Shown here piece after piece: positions 37,225-49,745 of a stretch of 64,000 bases of DNA. A program made the translations under genes and the position numbers. Position 1 is the first letter of the stretch. Each line of letters begins with the position of its first letter. The DNA is from Parascedosporium putredinis (taxonomy: Eukaryota; Ascomycota; Sordariomycetes; Microascales; Microascaceae), in contig CASHTG010000015.1 in NCBI GenBank assembly GCA_949357655.1, positions 3,038,001-3,102,000 of the forward strand. The letters are read 5' to 3'. The notes beneath the pieces were generated by a model. It was not told the origin of the DNA and ran no database searches. It saw nothing but the letters and a program-made list of their open reading frames with translations.

Positions 37225-40200
37225 GCTGAGAGAAACGAGGGCATAGTCGGCGGGCGGTTAGCGGCAAGGCTGAAGTAGGGGGCGGTGGGGGAAGGGGAGG
37301 CTGCGGCGTTGAGGGTGGGGCGGAGTAAGAGTGGTGGACGTTGCCCCGGAGCGGAGGGCGGTGGGATTGGGCAGCCCGGCTTGTGATGGTCGACGACGGA
37401 CGGTCGGGAAGGGCAGGAGGGACGCAACGGTTCCGCTAGCGGCGTGGTGATGAGAGATCAATGGATGGGGCACCGGCCGGGGAGTGCGGTCTGAGAGAGG
37501 GCAATCGGGATAAGACGATGGTGGATGGGGTTTGCCGTTGGTCACTGAGAGTGACTACGTGCTTTCGCTGCCTGCGAGGGTCATGCAGTCACCCGAGGCT
37601 GGCCAGATCAATTGAAGGAAGTTAGGGTGGTGGTGGGGTCCAAGCAGGTCAGGCCAATCAGGCCAATCAGGTCGCATCAAGATGGGAAACGACATCAGTG
37701 CTGAGAAACGGAGCCCGTTTTGGGCGTGTCTAATCTCCACTTGGGTAATCAAATTCAATTGGCCCTGGCCTGGCAGTGTCTCATCCTCCTCTTGCTTCAA
37801 TGTTCGCTCTGTGGCCGTGTCGTCAGCCTCACTGTCTTCGACTTCGAGCTCCTTGGCTTCGATGATAAGCCGTGGAGGCACCGGACTTGGTGGCTTAAGG
37901 GACGGCAGGAAGATGGGCGATGACGCTAATTTGGAGGTTGTGAACTAACTGGCAAACCATGTGCACACTCTCCATCTTGCCCGCGGCACCAAGTAGTTTA
38001 GCCGTGATGACTTATAAGAGGAAGGGTCGAATGCTCTCATTGACTTTGCCCCTCCTCATGATTTGATGCTCTTGATCGTTCGCCTTCTCCGACTTGGCTC
38101 CCATGGATTCTTCTCTTCCTTACTCTTGCGTCTCTTTAGTTCTCTCGTAGGCCCCAAACGGTTGCGACTTACAGTGCAATAGAAGGCTAATTTTATCGGC
38201 GCCCCTCTTCCATATCTTTCTCCCAGTTCCCACCTCCCCTCGGTGCGATTCCCTGCAAACGATATTCCACTTAACACGCTACATGTACCGGGGGTTGGAT
38301 CTGCATCGGCATCTACATAGGGACTCGAAGGTATGCGACTTCGAGAGGACGTTTCGATGTCATCGCAAAACCCCTGCTAGGGCGAGAGAAATGGATAGCC
38401 GAGAACCCATAGCTTGAGAGAGATAAAAAAAAAAAAAAAGCACTGGCAATAACACGATGAATCCCAAGGCAACGGTCACATTACTTGTACGAATACCGAG
38501 GTAGGGTCATAAGAGACCGCGAAGAAATAAGAGATGCTAGACGCCAGTGCTGATGAGCGGATCAATTGCGATGGCCAGTCGAACATCAAGAGCGCTTGAC
38601 AGAGCCCAGTTGCCGGTTTGGGCTGGGTCTATGCTAGGTCTAGGCCAGGCCATCCTTTGCTGGCTTTCGAGTTTGTTGCCCCCACTTAGCAGGAACCGTT
38701 CGCCGCGCTTCCCGAGGAAGAAGTTCGTTCGACCGGCCTATGGTCAATAATAACGTTCTCGGAGGGGGCGGGGGTAGGAGGGGAATCCATGTTGACGACT
38801 CATGCTCTTGGCCATTACCGACCTTTCGTGAGTGGTGGAAGTGGGCGATGTACGGATAAAATGCCTGCCCTTCCCTCTCCCTTCGCCCCGCCCCCAAATT
38901 GCCAAAATATGGGGTGGACAAGGCAGAGGGAGAAGGGGAATTTGGGGGAGGTCATTTGCAGCAGAAGAAGCAGAAAATCAAGGCTGACACCGGGTGATGG
39001 TGTTCGCAAGGAAAATAGGGAAAAAAAAAAGATGACCACATTATAGGAGCAAGAGGTCGGCTCATTCTTTCGTTGGGTCAGCGATGATGTAATAGACGAG
39101 GCACCTGGGCTCTTCGCGACCTCCAAGACTCTTCATCCGCCTTGGGAACTGCTTGATGGGGACTAGCACCTGATGTTGTCCTCGAGTCAGCGAGACCCGT
39201 GACGGACAACTTGCAGCCAACATTAAATGTTGAGCGCTCAGCCCGGCTCCAAGTCGAAGCGCACCAAGGGCCTGTAGGGGCCATGTCGCCCATAATACCG
39301 AAGACCTCGATCTCGAGTTTAAACACCTCCTAAAGGAAGGGGAAAAAAAAGGGCAGATGAATAATCCCGACAGCAGGCCGCGCTCTCCCCACCCCCGCTC
39401 GTCGCCGCGAGTTCATGGGGGTCCTCTTTGCATGGCTGGGGAGGCACGGTATATGCAATGTAATAAAATCCACTTTCACGTTAGGCATTGATCAAAAGAG
39501 CCAATGCCGCAGTGTTGACGTGCTGGTGCTAATTTGAGTGATGCTGGTGCGCCGAGCCGGAAGCTGGGGAGCTGGGAGCTGGGAGCCGTTGGGGAGAGGG
39601 GCAAGCCGGGAACCGCATCACTGACAGCTCGAAAGCCAGCCAGACGACGGGCGAGACACTTCAAAGTTGAGGTATCGATATGGAAAGTTGGCTGGTCCGT
39701 GAAGGCGGGGGCGGGGGCGGGGGAGGAAAGACGAGGGACGGCCAGGAATGCAGGCCGAAGTGGACACACGGTTGATGCTCGCAGATCATCACTGTCGTGT
39801 CCGGTGCTCGCTACCCCTCAATCTGCCATATATCAACGTGCTGGAAAGACGACCCAATGTACACTCGATGCTTGACCGCACCCAGGCCAGCCGACCTCGC
39901 ATCATAGCTATTTCTATTCTTTACTCTCCCGTGCGAGGAGGGGTTGGATAAGGATGGATAGGTACATTCGCTAGTTTGCCAGTCTGCAACCCCTCACGAG
40001 CCAGCGGATATCACTCACTGTACATCACATCCGCAGAGGTCTGTGAGATTCCTCAGAACGGTGCTACGAGGTACTGGATGCAGGGGAATTCGAAGAGGGA
40101 GACACGGGGAAAGGGAGGGAGAAGGGGGATGAATCATTCTATGGGCAGATCTATCCATTAAAAACATAGGCAAGGCAAAAACAAAAAGAAAAGAGCCCTC

Positions 40201-42024
40201 GAACTACCCGAAGAAAACATCAACAACCGGCCGGCACTATACTACTTGAACAATGAATCCCCAGTCCCTTCCTTGGACGTGACGTTGGGACCAAACAGCC
40301 ACTTGATGAATGCAGCAGGGTTGGTCGCGTGGCGGGGCCAGTGACCGCCCGCCGCCTGAATTTCCACCCTCCCCAGACTCGGCTGGACGACCACGATACA
40401 ACTTCGTGCAAGCCCAAGTACCGAGGGGAAAACAATAAACGATATTAACAATAAGACCATGCAAGCCCAAGAACCAAGGGGACAAAGGACGAGATATAAA
40501 ACTAAAACCGGTCACCGCCTGTTCACTCGCCATCCGTGGTTTGCGTGAAATCCCCGCAAACCGAATGAGGCCTGGCGCACACTCATATACTTGAGGTGAA
40601 GACATCCCGAGACAACCCAGCTCCGTCCCAGTTCAGCTCGCAAGTGTTCTTCTCTGAGTTCTTGCCATACTTTCCCCGCGCTATTTCACAGCCATCACCT
40701 CTCGGTACTCTGCCACGGTTTTCCCCCTCCATTCTCAAGGCCTCTATATCATCGGTAGGTAAAAACAGATCGGGAAAGAACAACAGTCTATTCTGAAGGG
40801 GTTCACATTCCCTCAGTGTAAAAATACCAGGAGCTAAGCTGGTCGGCCCTCGCGCCACGAGTGACTGAGAAGCACTGCCCAATACGCGAAACGACTAACA
40901 ATGGTTTTTAGCCCAATCGCGCTCCTCGCCCCGCCTCTCATCAAGCCCGGCTCGTTGCTATCTGTCTGCCTGATCGAAACCCCCCAACCCGAGTCCAAGC
41001 TTCGAGGTTCCACGGCCCTTGCATCAACGCAAGTGATAAATTCTTTGCCGCCGTGTTGCCTAGCACCTTCCGAGCCCTGGCGGAGCGAAGTGAACAGCTT
41101 GGCCTTTCTCCCTGCCCGCCGCGTCTTCGCTTTACAACATCCTCGAGAGATATTGTGTAAGTTGTCCTTCTCCCATTTCGCCGATCTGTCCTTTTTGCCC
41201 TCGTAATGTTTTCCTTGCGCTCGAGGTTGGATGGTGAGCCTGAAGAACGCCCTGGGCAAGGACCCGGTGGGGGTAGGAGCGCCAGGTATCAATCAATCGA
41301 GAATGCCAGGCTGGCATGTGTGCTGCGAAACGACAGTGCTGCGATTGAGGTTGGGCGTGGGCCTCGAAACCTTCAAAAAAATCCATGGTGCAAAGAAAAC
41401 CGCCATTGGTGCCCACTTGCAGGGCCTTATAAAGCGATGCGCCCGCCCGCCGTTGGTCGTTTGGTCACGTCACCGCCCAAAAATCGCTGATCAATGCATC
41501 AGGCCCATTATATGCAATCGATCCAGACAATTTGCCTTGGTCTATGTAATAATTTCAAAGCTCAAGCTAACATCTCGATCAAATTAATTTCAGAACCAGC
41601 AACCGCCTCTTACCCCCTAGCAGCACGCCAACGAGACCAACGCGGTATTGATTTCCATAGACACCGCCATCTCTAACCTACATACTCTACCGCCCCTCAT
41701 TGCCAGCTGAAGCTCTCCCTAATCTTCCCAACCCCTCGCCGAGCTTTCCCACTTTCACGCGCTTTCCTCTGCCATTCGTCCACTTTCGCTACAGCTCACA
41801 CCCGCGCCCGCGCGTTTCTCAAACCGCCCTTCCATTCCGCGCCAACAAGAAGTGCAGATCGCTTCACGTACATCTTTTGCCAAGGTTCCGCCAAAGACAC
41901 AGCTTGTCTCCCGACGCCTCCGCCACTCGCGCGAGCAGAGTCCTCTCCCCCTCCCTCCTCCCACCCCACACCAAAAAAAAAAAAAAGCTCCGGGTCCGCG
42001 CTACGCGCCCACTCCTTAGCCACC
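37225..42024. other. Divergent intergenic region between the F-box gene and PKR1
   Basis: About 4.8 kb without a supported gene. An acidic minus-strand frame at 37555-37881 is considered under rejected items. A run of 13-15 A lies near 38426-38440, GC-rich imperfect repeats lie at about 39563-39590 and 39705-39725, and an A run occurs just upstream of PKR1 at about 41973-41986. The last 325 bases are pyrimidine-rich and look like a typical fungal leader for PKR1. Confidence 0.55.
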
Positions 42025-42627
42025 ATGACTTCCTTTCTAGAAGATCTCTGGGAGTCCATCTTCGTCGCTGGACCCACCCCAACTCTCCTCAAGGCCGCCA
42101 ACGGCACCTTTGCCGCCCTCCAGATCCTCCTCGCCGTCCTCCTCGTCACCACCAACAGCATGCACTTCGTCGCCCTGTCCGTTTTGTGCGGCGGCCTCTG
42201 GTGGTCCATCAACTGGTTCGCCACCGAACTCAGAATCCACCAGGAGCGCGAAGAGCGTGAGAAGCGCAAGGCCGAGGCAGAGGCCGCCCGCGACGATGCC
42301 GCCGGCGGCTCTTCCGGCGACGACGACGACGACGGCCAGAGCGATAGCGAGACCGAAGTCGAGACCAGCATGACGGCCCCTCCCGCTGCGCTAAAAGCGA
42401 CAACGGCTACTACTACGACGCCGACAACGGCGGCGGCGGCTGAGGCCACCGTCCCCTCAGCGGAAACCCGCAGCGCCCAGGTCCTCGAGAACGTCGGCGA
42501 GATGAGGAAGAGGGAAACGGCAGCGTCTGTCGCCGCTCGAGGTTTTGGTCCCGGGATGCACTCGAGTGTGAGCACGGAAGACGAGTGGGAAAAGGTGTCG
42601 GAGAGCGAAAACGATAAGCGGGAATGA
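42025..42627 (+). CDS. pkr1: Pkr1-family V-ATPase assembly factor
   Basis: Pkr1 is a small endoplasmic-reticulum membrane protein needed in yeast for assembly of the V0 sector of the vacuolar H+-ATPase. This product has 200 residues in one exon. The signature sits at the N-terminus: FLEDLWESIF and GPTPTLLKAANGTFAALQ, then two hydrophobic segments (about residues 25-43 and 46-62) ending in LWWSINWFA. The rest is a charged coiled-coil-like stretch (HQEREEREKRKAEAEAA), an Asp run and a Thr/Ala-rich tail ending EDEWEKVSESENDKRE. Yeast Pkr1 is shorter. The long low-complexity tail is usual in filamentous fungi. ATG 42025 has a CACC context before it. It is one of only two complete genes here with no frame break. 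Confidence 0.95.
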   Translation: MTSFLEDLWESIFVAGPTPTLLKAANGTFAALQILLAVLLVTTNSMHFVALSVLCGGLWWSINWFATELRIHQEREEREKRKAEAEAARDDAAGGSSGDDDDDGQSDSETEVETSMTAPPAALKATTATTTTPTTAAAAEATVPSAETRSAQVLENVGEMRKRETAASVAARGFGPGMHSSVSTEDEWEKVSESENDKRE

Positions 42628-43637
42628 GAGAGGAGCGAGGATCCTCGTTTCTTGAGAAATGGTTGGACATGCAAACTGGCAAGACCGTGGCGGCCAACTC
42701 CCCATTTCCCTTATACCCTCGCCTCCTTTACTCCTCCCTTTTATGTTTCGCCCTCTCCCCTGTGCACAGCTTCTACGATTTCGCTCCCATGCGACCTTTT
42801 TCCCCGTCGTTTTTTTCTCTCGTCCTCTCCCTCTTCTTCCCGTCTTTGATACCAAGCGCCGCTAGTGCCGGATCGTGAGAGTGGGGGCGCAGAGGTAGTT
42901 TAGCATCAGCCTTTGAGCTTTTCTCACTTCTTATCTAACATTTGTCCCTTGCCGCATCTTCTTATCATGTTCCTTGGCCTCCCCGGCCCCCAGCATTTTG
43001 CGAATAGCCGAGTAGTGTTGTGATGCTGTTTTTTTCTTCTTCTTCCGGGGGTTTTTTTCCCTTTCTTGCTGGGATTCCGCGTGAAAAGCTCTCGCATATG
43101 CGTCTGATGTCGTTCATTCCACTCGGGGCCCGAAATACTAAAGACCCTTCGAGATTTTATATATCTATCCATATATACGTACATATACGCCCGCCTTTGT
43201 TGATGGGAGAGTGTCCTGCCAAAAGAGATTTGAGTAAAGAAAAACAAGGAAACAGAAAAAAAGGGGGTCGTTTCACGGAGTCCTCGTCGATGGCGTGCAT
43301 AAACCCATTTCGCCCTCCGGTCCAATCCATCGCATACATCATCAAAAACCCTGCTGATACAATGAACCCACCCAAGCACCGCCCCCACATGGCCTAGAAT
43401 CGTACTCCCATATCCTAGGCCCATAGCCCCGAACGCTTGCTAAACCTCTCCTCACCTGGATATAATTCTAAGCAAGTGCCGCCCTTTTCCCCCTTGAAAC
43501 TATATTACGCCAAGCCGTACGATGGCTACAAACGAAGGAGAGGGCAAGCAGAAAAAGAAGACGTGACACTTCTCTGCAGAACAAAACCAAGAAAAACCTC
43601 GCCGATGCCCATTTTAAATTGAATGGATGCTAAGGGT
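42628..43637. other. Convergent intergenic region between PKR1 and the Zn2Cys6 gene
   Basis: About 1 kb that should contain both 3' UTRs. I see no gene. Minus-strand frames over PKR1 and this area are shadows of it. Confidence 0.6.
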
Positions 43638-46592
43638 TTATCTGGTATATCGCGGTGCCTCGTTGTTGGGATTATTCCCCTGCTGGGCTGCCTCTTCGCT
43701 CGTCCCAAAGATGTGGAAGGCTGGGTCGACGGACCATATCATTTGCTGCGTATAGTTCTCGAAGGCATCCTAAAGGAGAAGACGGTGCGTGTTAGTTACG
43801 GTAGGGCCTCGGTTAAGAATGAAGGAACTGCGTCTTGAACCACAGTCCCCGTACGACCGTGAATCAACTTACCCAGTCAACTTCTCCGGGCACTTCCGCG
43901 CCAGTCACTCCAAGCTGAGGAAACATGGAAAGCGGCGGGGAAGACGGCCGGTTGACGCCAAACGTGTCGAACTGGAGCTCCGGCGGCATACTGGAGTCCG
44001 CAACCCCCGCCGACATGGGCAGATCCATTTGCGAGATGGGGGCAACTTGCTTTGGTTTCCAAAGCTGGGCGGGGGCGGGGACGAGGGAGAGATGGATCCG
44101 GCGAGCATGCCTAAGCCTAGCGCAGCCGACTGCTCCGGTCTCATGTCGGGCGAGTCAAACGAGCCTAAGCTGGTAAGGCGGGACGTGCTCGGGGCTCCCG
44201 GTGTCACGGACCGGCCCGTCTCTTCACGGCGAGCCTGCTTCGCGCTCTCGATCAGGATCTTCAGAACGGCCGCGGCCTTGTAAGCGTCCACCGACGAGTG
44301 AGACATGCCTTGCCAGATGTCCCTGGTGACCTCTAAAACCCTGAGCATCTCGCGCTGCTGTTCGGGACTGCAGGGGTAGCCGGTAGGAGTGAAGGGCGAG
44401 CTGGGGCTATCATGGGGCTCCCGACTCGAATACCGTAGCTCGACGGCAAGGAGAGCGGCTGGGTAATTGAAGTCCTTGAGGGCCAGCGTCGTAACGTGCC
44501 ACTTCATCTCTTCTAAACGACCGCCTACCAGCGTCTCGCGATGAAGCGTCTCCAAGTGGTGTAGCATGGCAAGTGAGGATTCGATGGCCGTTCGGCGCGA
44601 GTGCGCGTACCGCGGATTCTGTCGCCCTCGTGGGATAAAGTTTCGGTGAAGGACACATAGGACCTTTTGATACAGCAAGTCGAGATGGAAACGTAGGATA
44701 TATCTGTGAGGCGGTTCCATGGCGTCGTACAATGGCAAAATCTTGAGATGAGACGGAAACTGTGCGCGAACGGCCCGGAGCTCGTTGTCGAACTGCAAGA
44801 CTTCTTCGTATGTGAGTTGGTGGCCCACATTCGTGGTTGCGCGCAGGATCTTGCCAAACTCGATGCAAAGTGTCGCCTTGGCGATGAGATAATCCACATT
44901 CGTACGTTCAACGGCCGGTCGAGGCGGAGGCAGCTCACTGGACTCTGGCCCAAAGTCCTCATCTCTAAGATTGCGGGGTAGCTCGGTATCGCAGTCCATG
45001 TCGTTGATCATTCGAGGAAGGGACATGTGATGTGAAAACACAACATCGGCCATTCGGACCGTGGCCCAGACTCTTCTTCTCATCTCCTATAGCGTCGCCG
45101 AGTTAGTACGCTATTTCAAGGCTTTCATCTTTTTTTTTTTTTTTAAGAGGGCTTGAAGGGAAAGAACAGTACCGCTTGATATGGAGTGAGGGACTTGAAC
45201 CACTTTCCGTCACGGTGATAGCCCATCCGGAGCGCAATCCTAGTCACCAATGATAGAACGAGCCAGAGGGCCATATCCATGTCCCACCTCGAGCTATATT
45301 CCCCAAAGATATAGAGCATCAACGTCTCGACAGAGTACTCAACTGCTTTCGTATAGTCGGCAGTCACTAGACATTGTGATGCCCGCAGCCGATACTCCGC
45401 GGCAATATCCAGGAGCGGCCCTTCATATCTGCAGGCTCATCTCCAGCCTTGTGGTAGCTGAGCGCAGCATGGCACAGGATCGAGTAGAGGAGGCCGATCC
45501 ACATCAAGGGCGTCTGGGAAGGATCTTGCCAATGGGCTTGGAGCTGCCGCAGAAACGTCGGGCGGTGAATGATGGAGACCCAGCCGTCCGCAGAGCAGAA
45601 GAAACGCTCGCACAGGGTTAGGATGGCAGTCTTGCCAGGGAGCTCGGCGCGCAGCTCGACTTCAGGGGCGCGCAATGTGCCGAGAAGAAGCACAGGTCCC
45701 TCAAGGGCGTGCGCAGGCCTCGAGTTGATGACTTGCTTGAAGCTCTTTTCTAATTCCTTCTTATGCGTGACAAAGTAGTTTTTGACTTCGGCGATGTCGG
45801 CGAGCAAAGAGTGCCAGTGCTCATGGCCCAGGTACATGGACTTGCCCATCTCAGAGTCGACCTTGAGAACGCCGAGTGAGCTGGCAAGACCGTCATCTAC
45901 GTCGCTACCATCGTCGCCCAGGTCTGTATGAGTCGAGACCGCGGTTGAGCTTCCCGTCGCCGATCGCTTCGTGATCGGTATCGAATCTTGGCTTTGCTGG
46001 CTCACGGACTGGGTGCGCGAAGCGGGACTTCGATATTGGCGCCTCCGTGCATAAGTGACAGCACGAGATTCTCGAGGCGATCGATTCGGTTCTGCATGTC
46101 GCCAGGGCCAGCAGGGGTAGGGGCTGAAGCCTTCTTTCGCGGCGCTGTTGCAGCGTAATGGCACGTCACCGTCGAGGTACCATCCCGCTTTACGCAGTTG
46201 CTGCAGGGGTGAAGCCGGTCGCATTTCCTAGAGAGATGTAGAGAGGTTAGATACGCCAGGCGCTGTGGCGGCGAGCATATAGAGGAGGGGCGGGGGAGGG
46301 AGGATAGGGGGAATTTGTGGAGGAGGAGCGCGGAACCCGGGAGAGGGGAGGGTGGGGGAGGGGTGTGGTGAGGTGAGGTTGCGAACACAAGATAGGTCTT
46401 ACAGCCTATAAAACCACTGTTAACCCGTTGCCAGCATCGGGGGTTAGGAGGAGGGGGAGAGACGCACTTCTTGGACCGGCACATCTGACAGCTAACTGGT
46501 ATGCGATTTCTCTTGCGCACGACGCGAAACTGGTCGTTTGGCGAATGCGCACCGCCAGAAGACGGCGTGGTGGAGGGAGGAGTGGGAGTCAT
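43638..46592 (-). CDS. Zn2Cys6 transcription factor, five exons including a 3-nt microexon
   Basis: A nuclear regulator of 843 residues. The exons are 46592-46468, 46405-46403, 46227-45173, 45086-43873 and 43769-43638. The zinc cluster reads CQMC-RSKKLK-C-DRLHP-C-SN-C, with the last Cys ten residues on. The Leu comes only from the microexon. A short coiled region (NRIDRLENLVLSLMHGG) follows. The fungal transcription-factor middle-homology region includes IIHRPTFLRQLQAHW and RIALRMGYHRDGKW. The last exon gives AFENYTQQMIW, a C-terminal motif common in this family. Exon lengths close exactly in frame once one missing base is allowed near 46024, 45413 and 44067 (all G runs on +). The intron at 45087-45172 carries a T tract. 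Its target genes are unknown, and nothing nearby forms a metabolic cluster. Confidence 0.9.
46403..46405 (-). other. Predicted 3-nt microexon (GCT) in the Zn2Cys6 gene
   Basis: Reading the minus strand, TTTTATAG precedes GCT and GTAAGA follows it. The flanking introns would be 46406-46467 (62 nt, GTGCGT...TAG) and 46228-46402 (175 nt, GTAAGA...TAG, with TCTAAC near its end). Skipping it leaves C-x2-C-x5-C, one residue short. Including it gives C-x2-C-x6-C and the family-typical KKLKC. It is inferred from motif and splice signals, not from transcripts. Confidence 0.7.
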
Positions 46593-48945
46593 GGCTGCTG
46601 GTCAAGGTTCTCAAACAGGGTGACGCTAATGGCTTCCAGAGGGAGGTGACCAGAGGAAGGTGACCAGAGGGGGAGAGAGGGATTGAAGAAGAATGGCCTG
46701 ATGGCGCGCTCTATGCTCGCCTCCTATACTAGTAGGATGAGAGAGCGGGAATGCCTGCTGAGGTATCTACTCGCAAACATTCCCAAACGCCTCGCGGAAA
46801 AGGTGAGAGGGGCGGTTCAGGGCAGGGATTTTTTCCCGGATTTTTTCTCTTTCTTTTTCGCTTCTCGTTGCTTTTGGCCGTCGCCTGCTTGGCTCGATAC
46901 CGTAGTCAAAAGGGTGCGAGGTTGGGCAGTGACAAGCTGGGGATAAGTGCTCGAAGTGGGCGATTGAGGGGCACTTGGGGTTGGACCGTGGGATATCGGC
47001 GATGTTGACTATTCGTGGATTGTGGAAAAAGGAAAGAAAGGGGAGCCGTTCATTGAAGGCTTCGCGACTAAGTTGCAAGGTTAATAATTTGATGGGGTTC
47101 GAGCAGGCCCTGGGGGTTTTGTCGGCGGCCGCTTAGCCATTGGGAGACTGCCCGGATTCCTTGTACATTGATCGAATCAAGGGTAAGTGGGCGGCGGAGG
47201 ATTTGATCCACTGATTGATCCGTCAAAAATGGCCCAATGCTGATCGGCGGGAGGGGACTACAAGTAGGTCGATTCACCTATCTGCGGGCGGAGCATCTCG
47301 AGGACTCCGTTGGTTACATTCATCTTCCATGTGGATAGAATCAATGCATCCACCATCCACAATGGACCTGGTACAATGGAGGATACACAAGCCTGGCGCT
47401 TGGCGACCACGTTGAGAGCTTGAGGGCACTGGGCCCAAACTCTAACTACAAGTAGAGAACTAGACAGGGAGGAGCAATGGATGAAGAATATCATGATGGA
47501 GACACCTTGTAATTATTAATCCATCCAGCGAACAATTGCCCAATAAATGACCCCGAATACACACTCAATTTTGGAAATCGATGGCCTCTACGCATCCATT
47601 ATCATGGACTACAAGACAAGTACCTCGATGTCCATAACCGATTAGCAGGTTTTAAAAGAAAAATACATGACTGAGGCCTACTAAAAGCGATTGAAGAATC
47701 CAAAGAACACAAGCCAGACCGGTCGATGGTCTTGGGAGGTCGAGTACTGATCAATACTTGTACCGTTGACCTCTCATATCACTATCGCTGATGCGCTTTG
47801 AATGCTCGACGTCACTAGGGCGGACCAAAGGACCAGGGTGCTTCCGCCCCTCCTGGGACGGCGTGGCCGCCAAAGAATTTAGGCAGCAGCAAAGCTTCGC
47901 AAGTCTTTAAGATTGAAGCGAGCAACAAACAAGCCCGCATGAGACGGAGACTAATAAATACCACCAGACCTCATCCATTCACTGCCAGGGATTTGAGCCT
48001 CTCGGATTCTTACCGAAAGTGCGCCACAACGAGATGGATGCCGCCCATCGAAATCCCCTCAACAGCGGGGATAGAAAGGTAAAGACATCCACCTCATATG
48101 AGATATATTGGCGTGCGTATAAGTACGAGAATTGAATCATCGAGGACATGCGAGATTAGCCTTGTTGGTTTCTTGAGATAAATACATGCGCCTCGTTTGT
48201 GAATGCTTTATTCACCGTGAGATTCATGAGGTGGATGCAGGTTCAAGTAAGAGCACCGTCTCCATCCACCCTTTTCGGCGATAGGTATCCAAGGGCAGTA
48301 AATTTACCCAAAGGCGTGGATAGCGTCAGCGCAGCGCTGACTTCACTGTTAGAACCCTCGCCTCAAATCTGCAAGAATGTGTCCCGGGCCAGCGAGGGGA
48401 ACACCGGCAGTGTTTGAGGCGAGGACCAGACAAATCATTGACCAAGCCAGGTTGGGATCCACCCTTGTCCAGCTGGTCCAAGGAGAACCGGACCCTTCAA
48501 GATTAATAAGCCTGGGTTGTAACTCGATGGCGCGATGTGGTTATCAATCGGCCTTTTTCTTTTTTTTTCTTTTTCTTTTTGGCGGGGTCGGGTTCCTCTG
48601 AAGGCCAAGGTTTACACGGATTGCCCCTCCATGACCAACTCTCAACTCGAAAGTTTTTCTTCTCCGGTAACACTCGTGTGCAACTACTGGTTCTAAAATT
48701 TCGAGGCGGGAATTATAGAATTGCAAACAACAACGGAGACACCAAAATACCGGAGCGCTCTCATCTCCAAAGGGCTACCCGCAGGCATCTTTTCCAATCG
48801 AAGGATCGAAGGGGTTTCGACATCGACACCTTTTTTTTATTCAACGAGTTGAGAGTTGCGAACGGGCCAACACTCCCCGCTTCCAACGACTACGATAGAC
48901 CCGGCATAAATACCTCTCAAACACTCCTACGAAAACGCCATCATA
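46593..48945. other. Divergent promoter region between the Zn2Cys6 gene and grx4
   Basis: About 2.35 kb, with 5' ends on both sides. I recognise no gene. A T/C-rich tract lies at about 48550-48582. Promoter elements for both genes should lie here, but no specific site stands out. Confidence 0.6.
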
Positions 48946-49745
48946 ATGTCGACGCTCACAGAAATCCTCAGCGTCGCCGACTGGCAGAAGCACATCGCTA
49001 GCCTACCCTCTTCTGCTCTACATATAATATATTTCCACGCTCCATGGGCGGCCCCGTGCGCCCAGATGGCCACCGTCGTCCAGACCCTCGCCGCAGAATA
49101 CCCTGCCACGAACCCCCAACGACGCTCTGGGCCTCCGTGAACGCCGAAGAACTCGAAGACATCTCAGAGGAGTACGAGGTCAACGTCGTTCCGTACATCG
49201 TCATATCGCGGGACGGGCAAGTCCTCGAGACAGTGAGTGGAACGAGCGCCGCCAAAGTTCGAACCGCTATCCAGACTCATGCCGGAAAAGCTGCCGATGG
49301 CGAGGCGGCGCCGTCGACCAGTGCCGTGAATGGGGTTTCTGCTACCGATAATGTTGCCCCCACTTCCGCCGAAGGGGAGGAGGTTTCGCAGGATCCTGCG
49401 AAGGCCAAGGAAGAGCTCTTCAATCGGTTGTCGGACCTCGTCAAGGCAGCCCCCGTCATGCTCTTTATGAAAGGCACCCCAAGCGAGCCCCGTTGCGGCT
49501 TTTCGCGTCAATTGGTCGCTATCCTCCGTGAGAACTCGGTCAAGTACGGCTTCTTCAACATTCTCGCAGACGACGAAGTTCGCCAGGGTCTCAAGGAGTT
49601 TGCCGACTGGCCCACCTTCCCCCAGCTCTGGATCAACGGGGAGCTTGTTGGTGGCTTGGATATCGTCAAAGAAGAAATCGCAAACGATGCCGACTTCCTC
49701 AAACCCTACAGTGTGGGCGGTGGTGACGTCGCCATGGCTGAGTAA
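48946..49745 (+). CDS. grx4: Monothiol glutaredoxin Grx3/Grx4 type (one frame break)
   Basis: This cytosolic/nuclear CGFS glutaredoxin binds a glutathione-ligated [2Fe-2S] cluster and delivers iron status to regulators (HapX and GATA factors in filamentous fungi). It is also needed for iron-sulfur and heme protein maturation. The product has 266 residues in one exon. Residues 1-105 are a thioredoxin-like domain with WAAPC near residue 34. A low-complexity linker follows. The glutaredoxin domain (about 160-262) has MKGTPSEPRCGFSRQ, with the cluster cysteine near residue 184, then WPTFPQLW and the GELVGGLDIV glutathione-binding segment. ATG 48946 starts the thioredoxin domain directly. The frame needs one more base in the C5 run at 49113-49117. 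Without it the protein would stop at 49140. Confidence 0.95.

Noticed and set aside
37555..37881. Acidic 108-codon minus-strand frame as a separate gene
   Set aside because: It has a protein-like acidic stretch (EAKELEVEDSEADDTATERT), but the start is unclear, the C-terminal part is low-complexity Trp/Pro sequence, and no flanking exons with good splice sites were found.
41700..42260. 186-codon + strand frame overlapping the start of PKR1
   Set aside because: It is the pyrimidine-rich leader and a shifted frame of PKR1. The Pkr1 frame carries the conserved family signature.
47960..48030. tRNA-like hairpin with a T-arm-like sequence on the minus strand
   Set aside because: The loop lacks the U before a would-be anticodon, the T-loop lacks TTC, and acceptor pairing is absent.
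42628..49745. A biosynthetic gene cluster around the Zn2Cys6 regulator
   Set aside because: The neighbours are PKR1 and grx4. No synthase, oxidase or transporter genes surround the regulator, and the acyltransferase at 59 kb is separated by abp1 and others.
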